The notes beneath the pieces were generated by a model. The model worked only from the letters and a program-made list of their open reading frames with translations. It ran no database searches and was not told where the DNA came from. A stretch of 51,317 nucleotides of DNA from Alphaproteobacteria bacterium (GTDB taxonomy: Bacteria > Pseudomonadota > Alphaproteobacteria > Micropepsales > Micropepsaceae). The position numbers were made by a program, and so were the translations under genes. The stretch covers positions 1 to 51,317 of the forward strand of contig SHWE01000010.1 of assembly GCA_009693985.1 (NCBI GenBank). The letters run 5' to 3'. Below, piece after piece: positions 1 to 8,266 of this stretch (position 1 is the first letter of the stretch; every line of letters begins with the position of its first letter).

Positions 1-164
1 TGTCCCTGCAAACCGTGGCACGACCAGCAGCCGACGCGCTCGAAGGTCGCTTTGCCCTTCGCGGCATCGCCCGCGGGCGCCGCCGCTTGCGCGGCGAATC
101 CTTGCGAAGCGGCGAGCGAGGCCGCCAGAAGCACCGCGGCTCCGATCAAAGAAGTACGTGTCAT
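1..164 (-). CDS. Cytochrome c family protein, N-terminal part only
   Basis: The gene runs leftward out of the window, so only about 54 N-terminal residues are visible. They begin MTRTSLIGAAVLLAASLAA, a clear signal peptide with an Ala-rich cleavage region, followed by a short region ending in CWSCH, a CXXCH haem c attachment motif at about residues 47-51. The product should be a periplasmic monohaem (or larger) cytochrome c that carries electrons. The ATG is at 164-162, preceded by a GGGAGAG ribosome-binding site. It lies 12 bases downstream of the stop of the TPP enzyme gene on the same strand, so the two are probably co-transcribed and the cytochrome may take electrons from that enzyme (inference). 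Confidence 0.85.
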   Translation of the reverse strand, partial: MTRTSLIGAAVLLAASLAASQGFAAQAAAPAGDAAKGKATFERVGCWSCHGLQG

Positions 165-176
165 ATTTTCTCTCCC

Positions 177-2126
177 TTAACGCGGCTGGCAGACGACGTC
201 GATGAGGGTCGGCTCGCCCGCCTTCACCGCATCGATGCCGCGCCGGAGCGCGACGGCGAGGTCCTTCGGATCGGTGATCGGTCCGATGCCGTTGACGCCC
301 ATGGATTGCGCAAGCTTGGCGAAGTCGATGTTCGGTCCCCGGATCACGGTGCCGACATGAGCGGTCGAGACGTCGCGCTGGCGCCAATTGGCCGTGCGCT
401 GCAAGTGCATGACCTCCTGGTGATAGGCGCGGTTGTTCCACATCACCGTCAGCATCGGAACGCTGTGATGGGCCTGCGTCCACAGCGCGCCCGGCGCGAA
501 CATGGAGTCGCCGTCGTTCTGAAGGTTGATGCAGAGCCGCGTCGGATCGATGGAGCGATGCGCGAAGGCCGCGCCCACCGCCGCCGGCAATCCGTAACCG
601 ATACCGGCGCCGCCGGGGCCGCCGATGAACTGATGATATTGATCGAAGTTCCACAACCGATGCGGCCAGTTGGAGAGGCTGGAATCGCGCGACACCAGCG
701 CCCAGTTCTCGTTCTTGATCAGCGCCCAGATTTCCGCCGACAGACGCGCGGAGCTGACCGGGATGGCGTTCCAGGCGCTCGCCGCCGCGGCCTGGAGCGT
801 GCGTTCGCGCGCCAGCACATGGGCTTTCTTCGCCTTCTCGCCGCGCTCGGCGATGACCGAGCGGCGATCCGCCGGGATCGCCTGCTTGACATATTCCGTC
901 AGCATCGGGAGCGAGGTTTCGGCATCCGCGCCGATCGAGATGTCCACCGCCTGGTAGCGCTGGAAGTCCTGATAGTTCGCGCGGATGTAGAGATCGGCGG
1001 TGGTGATGCTGATCAGCTTGGTGCCAGGCTTGATACGAAGCTCGCGGTGTTCCTCCACCGAATCTTCGGAATCATTGACCGAGCCCCAGAAATCGGTGAG
1101 CTCGAGCCCGAGGATGACGTCGGCTTGCGGCACGGACGCGCCGCCCATTTGGAACAGATAATGGTTGTTCGGCATGTTCATGCGGCCGAGCTGGTCGATC
1201 ACGGGGCAGTTCAACGTCTCGGCGAGCGCGACGAGGTTCTTGATGCCCTGGGGCGTGCGCGCGCAACGGTCGGCGATGATGACCGGGTTCGCCGCCATGG
1301 CGAGCATGCGGGCGGCCTCGCGCAGCGCGTTTGGATCGCCGGAGGGAGACGCCACATTGTTGAGCTTCGGAATGATGAGCGGGCCGTGCTCCGTTTCGAT
1401 CGGCTGTTCCTGGATCTTCTCTTCGAGCGCGATCAGCACCGGCTCATAGGGCGGCGTCATCGTGATCTTGTAGGCGCGCACCATCGATTCGGCGAAATGC
1501 TGAAGCGATTGCGGGTTGTCGTCCCACTTCGTGAAGTCGCGGGTCAGCGCGCCGGGGTCCTGCACGGAGTGCGCGGTGGGCACGCCCGGCTGGCGCGTCG
1601 CCGCGTCCATGCGGTTGCCGACGAGCACGATGGAGGCGGCGCGGTCGCACCACGCATTGTACATGGCCATTGCGGCGTGCTGCAGGCCGACGGTGCCGTG
1701 GCAGAGCGCGGCGGCCGGCTTGCCCGCGACCTTGAAGTAGCCGTGGGTCATGGCGACCGCGGACTCTTCGTGCATGCAGGTGATCAGCTCGGGCTTCTTG
1801 TTGCTGCCGTAATTGACGATCGATTCATGGATGCCGCGGCAGGAGGAGGCCGGGTTGGTGAAGACGTAATCGATGTCGAGCGAGCGCATCACGTCGACCA
1901 TGAAGTCCGAACCGGCGATGCCGTTAATCGTGCCGGGTCTGACTTGCACATTGCCGGCCATTTCGGCTTCGGCAGCGGCGGTCGAAGGACGCTTCACGAA
2001 CGCGGCGGAGTCGGCCGCGGTCTGCGCCTTGGCGGCGGCGGGCAACGCCGTCGCGGCGCCGGCTACGGCCGCGCCTGCGAGGAATTTGCGCCGGTTCACG
2101 TCTGTACGCGTGGTCTTGACTGCCAT
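177..2126 (-). CDS. Tat-exported thiamine-diphosphate-dependent enzyme (acetolactate synthase-like)
   Basis: A 649-residue protein with the three-domain layout of the TPP-dependent decarboxylase/acetolactate synthase superfamily. The N-terminal pyrimidine-binding domain contains HEESA, with the Glu that activates TPP. A central domain follows. The C-terminal PP-binding domain has NDGDSMFAPGALW and then WNN, the GDG...NN diphosphate/Mg motif. Unusually, the first 34 residues read like a Tat leader: NRRKFLAGAAVAGAATALP, ending in Ala-rich sequence. Family members are normally cytoplasmic, so export of a folded TPP enzyme is the odd feature. The start at 2126 has a GGGGGG purine-rich site upstream. 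A cytochrome c follows 12 bases downstream, suggesting oxidative decarboxylation of a 2-oxo acid at the periplasmic face (inference). The substrate is not readable. Confidence 0.85.
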   Translation of the reverse strand: MAVKTTRTDVNRRKFLAGAAVAGAATALPAAAKAQTAADSAAFVKRPSTAAAEAEMAGNVQVRPGTINGIAGSDFMVDVMRSLDIDYVFTNPASSCRGIHESIVNYGSNKKPELITCMHEESAVAMTHGYFKVAGKPAAALCHGTVGLQHAAMAMYNAWCDRAASIVLVGNRMDAATRQPGVPTAHSVQDPGALTRDFTKWDDNPQSLQHFAESMVRAYKITMTPPYEPVLIALEEKIQEQPIETEHGPLIIPKLNNVASPSGDPNALREAARMLAMAANPVIIADRCARTPQGIKNLVALAETLNCPVIDQLGRMNMPNNHYLFQMGGASVPQADVILGLELTDFWGSVNDSEDSVEEHRELRIKPGTKLISITTADLYIRANYQDFQRYQAVDISIGADAETSLPMLTEYVKQAIPADRRSVIAERGEKAKKAHVLARERTLQAAAASAWNAIPVSSARLSAEIWALIKNENWALVSRDSSLSNWPHRLWNFDQYHQFIGGPGGAGIGYGLPAAVGAAFAHRSIDPTRLCINLQNDGDSMFAPGALWTQAHHSVPMLTVMWNNRAYHQEVMHLQRTANWRQRDVSTAHVGTVIRGPNIDFAKLAQSMGVNGIGPITDPKDLAVALRRGIDAVKAGEPTLIDVVCQPR

Positions 2127-2504
2127 GTCTTGCCCCCCTGGGAATTCTTCCTTCGGCTAGGGCGCAACGGGGCGCCTATCGCGAAGCGTGTGTCGCGAGA
2201 TATAGCACGGCGGATTTGCCTGTCCCATCAGAGTGTCGTGTCCAAAACGCCCCATTTGAGCGCAGCGCTGCGCTGCGAATGGGACATACCCCTCCCCCCG
2301 GGGTTGGAGCAGGGGCGCGCCAGAAATTTCCAGCAATCTTGCGGAAAAATCATACGCGGCAACTGGAAAATTCCGGCGCCGTTACGGTGCAATTTCGTAC
2401 CAAACAGAATTGTGCTCCTCGTCCGTCCATCGCCCCCTCATATGGGGTGCGCGAGGGCCGCAGAAAAGCTTGGCCGGCACGACTTCGCGGGCGGACGCGC
2501 CTGG
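2127..2504. other. Non-coding stretch upstream of the TPP enzyme gene
   Basis: This 378-base gap lies between the TPP enzyme start (2126) and the stop of a small gene (2505), both on the minus strand. The short open frames across it show no family resemblance or ribosome-binding sites. It holds the dyad-symmetry element listed separately and presumably the promoter of the TPP enzyme gene; I could not place a convincing -35/-10 pair. Confidence 0.5.
2221..2286. repeat. Palindromic (REP-like) dyad element
   Basis: GCGCAGCGCTGCGC at 2260-2273 is a perfect 14-base palindrome. It is flanked by CCCATT (2251-2256) and AATGGG (2278-2283), giving an imperfect extended stem. A wider pair, TGTCCCAT (2221-2228) and ATGGGACA (2279-2286), can form an alternative outer stem. 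It has no T-run, so it is not an ordinary terminator. It could be a REP-type intergenic repeat or a regulator site; I see no second copy in the window. Confidence 0.4.
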
Positions 2505-2735
2505 TCACGCGGCGGCCAACACGGCCTTCTTGATGGACTGCGGTAATGCAATCGAACGGAAGAATGTCTTCGGATAGAGGTAATCCTCTCCCGATTCATC
2601 GATGATCCGCGCCAATCCCTGTTTTCCCGCTAGTGGGTCGCGAACCTCGACATAGATTTTCCGCTTCTCAAGAGAAGCCGGATAACCCTTGTTGTTGACG
2701 CATACGACCAGTTGTTTTGACGGCAGTTTTGACAT
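2505..2735 (-). CDS. Small conserved protein of unknown function (76 aa)
   Basis: A compact, charged, soluble protein of 76 residues starting MSKLPSKQLVVCVNNKGYP. It has no signal peptide or membrane segment. The look (alternating hydrophobic strands, a central acidic DESGEDYLYP stretch) suggests a small beta-rich fold. Its ATG (2735) is 3 bases from the stop of the next small gene (2739-2975), so the pair is almost certainly co-translated. I do not recognise a named domain. The tight pairing resembles toxin-antitoxin layouts, but nothing in either sequence identifies a toxin. Confidence 0.65.
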   Translation of the reverse strand: MSKLPSKQLVVCVNNKGYPASLEKRKIYVEVRDPLAGKQGLARIIDESGEDYLYPKTFFRSIALPQSIKKAVLAAA

Positions 2736-2738
2736 GGT

Positions 2739-2975
2739 TCAGCCCTGGAGAAGGGATTTTATCTTAAATTCTTTACGTCCGACGGCACTTGCGTCGTACC
2801 AGTGTAGCTCAGCTACATGGACTGATCCATTAGCCAAGCGAACGCGAGCAATTCCCTTGCGTTTGCGCCAGCGGCCACGCCCATAAATCTTTCGCAACCG
2901 GGCTATTTCACGAATGCCAGATCCCGTGGCGAACGTCTCGATATTCGTAATTTCGCCAAGAACCTCGAATTGCAT
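2739..2975 (-). CDS. Small conserved basic protein of unknown function (78 aa)
   Basis: A 78-residue basic protein beginning MQFEVLGEITNIETFATG. A central run KIYGRGRWRKRKG is followed by a strand-rich half ending in KEFKIKSLLQG. The net positive charge and Arg/Lys cluster would fit nucleic-acid or protein binding, but no known domain is assigned. It is the first gene of the two-gene small-protein pair, starting 15 bases after the amidohydrolase stop, so it may be transcribed with that gene. From memory this type of protein recurs in proteobacteria; that is recollection, not a search. Confidence 0.65.
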   Translation of the reverse strand: MQFEVLGEITNIETFATGSGIREIARLRKIYGRGRWRKRKGIARVRLANGSVHVAELHWYDASAVGRKEFKIKSLLQG

Positions 2976-2990
2976 CCGAAAAACCGTTCG

Positions 2991-4016
2991 TCACGATTTC
3001 AGCTTCAGCAGACGCTGGGCGTTGAGGTGATAGAGCTTCTTGCGCTCGTCCTCGGTCACGTCGATGGCGTCCAGCACCTTGATGATGTCGCGGATGAACA
3101 GCGGCCCGCCTTCGGGATCGAACGGGCAGTCGGTGCCGAACAGCACATGATCGCAGCCGAAGAAATCGATGCCGCATTTGGTGCCCGACATCGAGCCGTT
3201 GATCGAGGTGTCGGCGAAGAACATCTTGAAATAATCGACCGGGCGGCGGCCCTTCGCTCTCATGCCGGCGATGATCTCGTCATAGCCGGGTTCGGCGCCC
3301 TCGCGCGTGCCGAGTTGGTCGAGGCCGTGACCGACGCGCGCTTCGAGGAACGGCACCATCGCGCCCAGATGATGGGTGATGATCTTCAAATTCGGCCAGC
3401 GGTCGAAGAAGCCGGAGAACACCATGCGCGCCATCGCGGCGCTCGTCTCATAGGGCCAGCCGAAGCACCACCAGATATCGAATTTCGATTCCTTCTCGAC
3501 CGGATAGTCGGCGAATTTCTGCGGCCGGGTCGGATGCATCCAGACCGGCAGGTCGTAGGAATGCATCAGCTCGAAGATCGGCGCGAATTCCGGATCGTCC
3601 AGCGGCCGGCCATTGACGTTGGTCATGATCTGGATGCCGCGCGCATCCAGCGTCTCGACGCTGCGGCGGATTTCGGCCAGCGCCGCCTTCACATTGTTCA
3701 TCGGCACGGAGGCGGCGAAGGCGGGAAAGCGCTTGGGATATTTCGCGACGATCTCGGCCATGCCGTCATTGCCGAGTCTGGCCATGTCGGGCGAGGTCTC
3801 GGGCGGCGCCACATATTCGATCGCCGGCATCGAGAGCGTCAGGATCTGCTGATAGTCGGGACCGAACTCTTCCATCATCCGCAGGCGCGCATCGAGATCG
3901 TAAAGCACGGGGATGTTGAGCCAGCGCCGCACCGCTCCCTTGTTGGGGATCACTTCGACCATCTTGTCGAAATAGGTCTTGGGGAAGATGTGCGGAAAAA
4001 TGTCGATTTTCTTCAC
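2991..4016 (-). CDS. Amidohydrolase / ACMSD-type decarboxylase family protein
   Basis: A 341-residue TIM-barrel metal-dependent hydrolase of the amidohydrolase-2 branch, which includes aminocarboxymuconate-semialdehyde and resorcylate decarboxylases. The N-terminal metal motif reads DIFPHIFP, so the usual HxH is FPH, with only the second His. Other ligand candidates are His in VWMHPTRP, His in IITHHLGAMVPF and Asp in FGTDCPFDPEGG near the C-terminus. Length and motif order fit the family. It has no signal peptide, so it should be cytoplasmic. Family members often decarboxylate or hydrolyse aromatic acids, which suits the catabolic genes further along. The missing first His is seen in some decarboxylase relatives and does not by itself mean inactivity. 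Confidence 0.85.
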   Translation of the reverse strand: MKKIDIFPHIFPKTYFDKMVEVIPNKGAVRRWLNIPVLYDLDARLRMMEEFGPDYQQILTLSMPAIEYVAPPETSPDMARLGNDGMAEIVAKYPKRFPAFAASVPMNNVKAALAEIRRSVETLDARGIQIMTNVNGRPLDDPEFAPIFELMHSYDLPVWMHPTRPQKFADYPVEKESKFDIWWCFGWPYETSAAMARMVFSGFFDRWPNLKIITHHLGAMVPFLEARVGHGLDQLGTREGAEPGYDEIIAGMRAKGRRPVDYFKMFFADTSINGSMSGTKCGIDFFGCDHVLFGTDCPFDPEGGPLFIRDIIKVLDAIDVTEDERKKLYHLNAQRLLKLKS

Positions 4017-4103
4017 GTTTCAGGCCCTCGCGCTCGCAACGAAAATTGTGTGCGGCGGACCTTAAACGGGGCTCAAACGAGGGGCAAGCACCGGGGCGAA
4101 GGA

Positions 4104-5555
4104 CTAAGCGACGCGGCGGTTGTTGCGCTCGAAGGTGCAGCTTTCAGGAAAGACGATGGTGACGCGCGTGCCTTCGCCGAGCGCGCTCTCAAGCGCGATG
4201 CGTCCGCCATGCAATTCGACGAGGTCCTTGACGATGGCGAGCCCCAGCCCCGAGCCGCGATGCGCCGATGTGACCTGGGGCCGGCCCTTGCCGAAGCGGT
4301 CGAAGATTTGCGGCTGGTCTTCGGCTGCTATGCCGATGTCCGTATCGGCGACCGCGATTTCGATTTCGTCGTCGGCGTTCAGCGTGGCCGACACGTCGAC
4401 CTGCCCGCTTGGCGTGAATTTCACGGCGTTGGAAAGGAGATGAGCAAGGATCTGGCGCACGCTGAAAAGATCGGCGTGCAGCAGCGGCAAATGGCAAGAG
4501 GGCACCTGCACGACCGTGAGGCCTTTCAAAGCCGCTTTTTCCGTCGCCTTGCGCACTTCATCGCCGATCAGGCTGGCCAAGTCTATCGGCTCGCATTGCA
4601 GCACCTTGCGGCCCGATTGAATCTTCGCGAGATCGAGGATATCGCCGATCAACCCGAGCAGCTGGTGGCCTGATTGGTGGATGAAGCCGCCATATTCGGA
4701 ATAGCGGTCGGCCGCGTCGCCGAACGCCTTGGTCCGCACGATGTCGGAGAATCCGATGATCGCGTTCAACGGTGTGCGCAATTCATGGCTCATATTGGCG
4801 AGGAATTCCGATTTGGCGCGGCTGGCGGACACCGCGTCCTCGTGCGCGAGGCGCAGATCGCGGATCAACGCCTCGCGGTCTTCCTCGAGTTCCCAGTTTT
4901 TGTCGAAACGGCCATGGATCGTGAAGGCCTGCACCCCCATCAGCACGATATAGAGCACCGCCAGCACGGACAGCGGTGAGTACATGGTCACGGTGTTGAA
5001 GGTGACCTGCAAGAGCAGCGCGGCGGAAATCGGCAGAGATGCGCCGGCGGCGGTCGCTGCGTGGACCGACAGCATGGTGGTGACGACGGCGAGGCTGCAT
5101 GAGAGGATGAGGAGCGTGAAGAGATTGTTCGCAGGCGGCACCCACGTCGACAGCGCGAAGGTCGACCATGATCCCATCAGAAGAAGGGTCGCGAAGGTGG
5201 AGACGCGCGCACTCGATAGTGCGCGCGGAATAGGTTCACGTCTGCGTTTGCGGGACCGCAGAAGGATTCCTTCGTTGATAACGCAGGCGAGCACGACGAC
5301 GGCGAGCATCGTGACCATGGGCGCCAAGGGCGCGCGGTCGCTATGCACCCATACGAGCACGGCGCCGACGAAGGGTAGTGCATAATCCAGCAGCCGGAGA
5401 TTGCCGCGCACGAATATGAGCTGGGCGTGCAGCTTACGGGCTTCGCGTTCGCTTGCGGGATGCAGCGAGCGGCGAATGGCGCCCGGGATGCGGAAGAGCG
5501 CGCTGGCGCAATCGCCCACATAGGTCATGATAAGAAGGGCACCTCGCCGAAACAT
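4104..5555 (-). CDS. Membrane sensor histidine kinase
   Basis: From the start chosen here the protein has 483 residues. The N-terminal half holds about five hydrophobic segments. A HisKA/HATPase module follows: H-box SHELRTPLNAIIGFSDI (phospho-accepting His about 257), N-box LLSNAVKFTP and a G2-like GSGLGLAIVKDLVELHGG. The G1 box reads VADTDIGIA, with Asp replacing the first Gly of DxGxG. The longer open frame reaches 5723 but overlaps the prfC upstream region. ATG 5555 has GAAAGG eight to twelve bases upstream and is preferred; ATG 5528 is an alternative. No response regulator is adjacent. It is divergent from prfC. The signal sensed is unknown. Confidence 0.85.
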   Translation of the reverse strand: MFRRGALLIMTYVGDCASALFRIPGAIRRSLHPASEREARKLHAQLIFVRGNLRLLDYALPFVGAVLVWVHSDRAPLAPMVTMLAVVVLACVINEGILLRSRKRRREPIPRALSSARVSTFATLLLMGSWSTFALSTWVPPANNLFTLLILSCSLAVVTTMLSVHAATAAGASLPISAALLLQVTFNTVTMYSPLSVLAVLYIVLMGVQAFTIHGRFDKNWELEEDREALIRDLRLAHEDAVSASRAKSEFLANMSHELRTPLNAIIGFSDIVRTKAFGDAADRYSEYGGFIHQSGHQLLGLIGDILDLAKIQSGRKVLQCEPIDLASLIGDEVRKATEKAALKGLTVVQVPSCHLPLLHADLFSVRQILAHLLSNAVKFTPSGQVDVSATLNADDEIEIAVADTDIGIAAEDQPQIFDRFGKGRPQVTSAHRGSGLGLAIVKDLVELHGGRIALESALGEGTRVTIVFPESCTFERNNRRVA

Positions 5556-5712
5556 CGACAACCTTTCGCAAAGCCCCCTCCGCGGAGCGCAATCTGGCAT
5601 GCGCGGGTTAACGCAGTTTTTCATCAAACCCGCGAGGGTACGGTTAAGATTGGGTTGCCGTGAAACGCGAGTCGGGACGCGGGGATGGCTTTTGCCGGGA
5701 TTCGCTTGGCGG

Positions 5713-5742
5713 TTGCGCGGCAAACACGCGGCCTGCTAATAG
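5713..5742 (+). promoter_or_regulatory. Candidate promoter for prfC
   Basis: TTGCGC at 5713-5718 and TAATAG at 5737-5742 are separated by 18 bases and lie about 22 bases upstream of the prfC start. The match is moderate, and an alternative -10 (GCTAAT, 5735-5740) gives 16-base spacing. Placed by eye. Confidence 0.3.
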
Positions 5743-5764
5743 GCGCGCCCGTTAGGAATATGAG

Positions 5765-7348
5765 ATGGCCGCCGACGACCCACACGCGAATACTCCGGCG
5801 GCCCAGGCGGCGCGCCGGCGCACCTTCGCGATCATCTCCCACCCGGACGCCGGCAAGACCACGCTGACCGAGCAATTGCTGCTGCTCGGCGGCGCCATCC
5901 GCTTGGCCGGCGCGGTGAAGGCGCGGGGCGAAGCGCGTCGCGCCCGCTCCGACTGGATGAAGATCGAGCAGGAGCGCGGCATTTCGGTCACCACGGCGGT
6001 GATGACCTTCGAGTTCGAGGACGCGGTGTTCAATCTGCTCGACACGCCGGGCCACGAGGATTTCTCGGAGGACACCTACCGTACGCTGACGGCGGTCGAT
6101 TCCGCCGTCATGGTGATCGACGCCGCCAAGGGTATCGAGGCCCAGACCAGAAAATTGTTCGAAATCTGCCGGCTGCGCGACATTCCGATCACCACCTTCA
6201 TCAACAAGATGGACCGCGAGGCGCGCGATCCCTTCGAACTGATCGACGAGATCGCCGACCAGCTTCAGCTCGAATGCGTGGCCATGAACTGGCCGGCGGG
6301 CTCAGGGTTGAATTTCCACGGCGTCTACGAAATGGAGACGGGCGAGTTCGTGAAGTTCACGACGGCCGCGACGCGGACGAAAGGGCACGAATTCCTGCCC
6401 GCCGACGCGCAGGCGAAGCTGAACGAAGAGATCGAGCTGGTGCGCCATGCGATGCCGCAATTCGATCTCGACACCTATCGCGCCGGGCACATGACGCCGG
6501 TGTATTTCGGCGCGGCGCTGAAAGGCTTCGGCGTGCGCGATCTGTTGCAGGCGGTCGCCCGTTTCGCGCCGTCTCCGCGTCCGCAAGGAGCGATCCCGCG
6601 CATCGTCCAGCCGTCGGAGGAACAGGTCACCGGCTTCGTCTTCAAGGTGCAGGCGAACATGGACCCGAACCATCGCGACCGCGTGGCGTTCCTCAGGCTG
6701 TGCTCGGGGCGTTTTCGGCGCGGCATGCGGCTCAAGCAATCGGGCACCGGCAAGCAGATCGGCGTGCACAATCCGATTCTGTTCTTCGCCCAGGAGCGCG
6801 AGATCGTCGACGAGGCCTGGCCCGGCGACATCATCGGCATTCCGAGCCACGGCATTTTGCGCGTCGGCGACACGCTGACCGAGGGCGAAGCGCTGACCTT
6901 CACCGGCATCCCCAATTTCGCGCCGGAGATTTTGCGCCGCGTGCGGCTCAACGATGCGATGAAGGCGAAACATCTGAAGCGCGCGCTGGAGAGCTTGGCG
7001 GAAGAGGGCGTGACGCAGGTGTTCCGCCCGCTGATCGGTTCGCAATGGACGGTCGGCGTCGTCGGTCAGCTCCAGCTCGATGTCTTGAAAAGCCGCTTGC
7101 AGGCCGAATACGGTCTCGATGCCGATCTGGAAGCCTCGCCCTACGAGACGGCGCGCTGGGTCGAGGGCGCCGCCGCCGAGGTCGAAAAATTCCGCGACGC
7201 CAACAAGGGCCAGATCGCCGAGGACCGCGACGGCGCGCCGGTGTTCCTCGCCAAGAGCGCGTGGGAATTGGGCTATGTCGGCGGCAAATTCCCCAACATA
7301 AAATTCGTCAAGACGCGCGAGCGTAGCCCCGCCTCTGCGACGGCTTAG
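5765..7348 (+). CDS. prfC: Peptide chain release factor 3
   Basis: A 527-residue translational GTPase matching RF3 in length and motifs: P-loop SHPDAGKTTL (residues 25-34), switch II DTPGHEDFSEDTYRTL, and NKMDRE for guanine recognition. Domains II and III follow. RF3 uses GTP to recycle RF1/RF2 from the ribosome after peptide release. The ATG at 5765 has an AGGA site about eight bases upstream. The gene stands alone on the plus strand, divergent from the histidine kinase and convergent with the gene ending at 7355, six bases away, with no obvious terminator between. It is an ordinary housekeeping gene with nothing unusual. Confidence 0.97.
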   Translation: MAADDPHANTPAAQAARRRTFAIISHPDAGKTTLTEQLLLLGGAIRLAGAVKARGEARRARSDWMKIEQERGISVTTAVMTFEFEDAVFNLLDTPGHEDFSEDTYRTLTAVDSAVMVIDAAKGIEAQTRKLFEICRLRDIPITTFINKMDREARDPFELIDEIADQLQLECVAMNWPAGSGLNFHGVYEMETGEFVKFTTAATRTKGHEFLPADAQAKLNEEIELVRHAMPQFDLDTYRAGHMTPVYFGAALKGFGVRDLLQAVARFAPSPRPQGAIPRIVQPSEEQVTGFVFKVQANMDPNHRDRVAFLRLCSGRFRRGMRLKQSGTGKQIGVHNPILFFAQEREIVDEAWPGDIIGIPSHGILRVGDTLTEGEALTFTGIPNFAPEILRRVRLNDAMKAKHLKRALESLAEEGVTQVFRPLIGSQWTVGVVGQLQLDVLKSRLQAEYGLDADLEASPYETARWVEGAAAEVEKFRDANKGQIAEDRDGAPVFLAKSAWELGYVGGKFPNIKFVKTRERSPASATA

Positions 7349-7354
7349 GAAGCG

Positions 7355-8257
7355 TCAAAAATCCGGCTTCTCGGCAACCGGTACTTTGCGATCGGGTCCC
7401 GTCGATTCGCGCGGGTTCTCGGCGCATATCATTTCCGGCCAGCCGCTCGCCGGACGATAGGTCACGAGGCCTTTCCAGGGCGTGGTGAAGGTTTTCGGGT
7501 CATCGACGGTGACCTCGACTTGCAAGCCCTTGCGCGCCGTATTCAGGTCGAATTGCGCGCCATAGATATCGAACGGCACCGGCGCGGGACTGGTGTTGAA
7601 ATTGCGCCGGTGCTGACGGATCGCGGTGGCGGCTTCTTCCCCATCGATCAAGCGGTAGCGCTCCACGACATGCAGCGCATCGCTGTGCGGCGTGCCGTAG
7701 CGGTCGATGACGGGCCAGGGGCTGGGCTTGATGCCGACCGTATCGACCACCAGCGTGTCGCCTTCGTAATGGCCGATGGAATCCCCGAGCCAGGTCGGCG
7801 TCACATTCGCGGGGTGCGTCCCGTTCAAGCGGATATGGCGCACCACCGGACCGTTCACATAGGCGAGCGTCACACTGTCTTTCTTTTGCAGCAGCAGGAT
7901 TCCGACCTGGATCGTCAGCACGAAGGGCGGCGCTTCCGGCCAGCATTGATTGTGCGGATCGGGGATCGATTGACCGGTGCGGGAAAACTCGCCGCGCCGC
8001 CGCAAGATGTCCGCGGCTTCGGGTTTCAGGATCGGGTTGTCGAAGTCTCCGACTCGCGCGGTGTCGTCATCGATCGTGCCGTCGCGCTTCCGCAGCGTGT
8101 TGGCGATAAATTTGGGCCCCGAGGGCGGCTGTTCGAGATTGAAATTGGTGCGTCCCCAATGGCCCGAGAGATCGGGGATCGGGGCGGCCGTCTGCGCCGC
8201 CATCGCCGGCCAGACGAGCATTGCCGCCGAGAGGAAGAGAGTCGAAACGAGCCGCAT
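7355..8257 (-). CDS. Secreted protein of a three-copy unknown family (copy A)
   Basis: A 300-residue protein with a signal peptide (MRLVSTLFLSAAMLVWPAMA). It shares a distinctive motif set with the products at 40587-41432 and 41432-42307: an early PDLSGHW, CWPEAPP, WLGDSIGHYEGDTLVVDT, YGTPHSDALHVVERYRLI, VDDPKTFTTPWK and CAEN. Between the ERYRLI and DDP motifs it carries about 30 extra residues that the other two lack. No catalytic signature is recognised, though conserved Asp, Glu, His and Cys residues suggest a ligand- or metal-binding beta-rich fold. It starts 9 bases after the PLP decarboxylase stop on the same strand, so they may be co-transcribed. Function unknown. Confidence 0.8.
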   Translation of the reverse strand: MRLVSTLFLSAAMLVWPAMAAQTAAPIPDLSGHWGRTNFNLEQPPSGPKFIANTLRKRDGTIDDDTARVGDFDNPILKPEAADILRRRGEFSRTGQSIPDPHNQCWPEAPPFVLTIQVGILLLQKKDSVTLAYVNGPVVRHIRLNGTHPANVTPTWLGDSIGHYEGDTLVVDTVGIKPSPWPVIDRYGTPHSDALHVVERYRLIDGEEAATAIRQHRRNFNTSPAPVPFDIYGAQFDLNTARKGLQVEVTVDDPKTFTTPWKGLVTYRPASGWPEMICAENPRESTGPDRKVPVAEKPDF

Positions 8258-8266
8258 GGTCCGGCG

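Noticed and set aside
15-2546. Open frame of 843 codons on the plus strand across the TPP enzyme gene
   Set aside because: It is antisense to a gene with clear TPP motifs and has the Arg/His/Asp-rich composition of the opposite strand of GC-rich coding DNA. Similar long antisense frames occur across many genes in the window.
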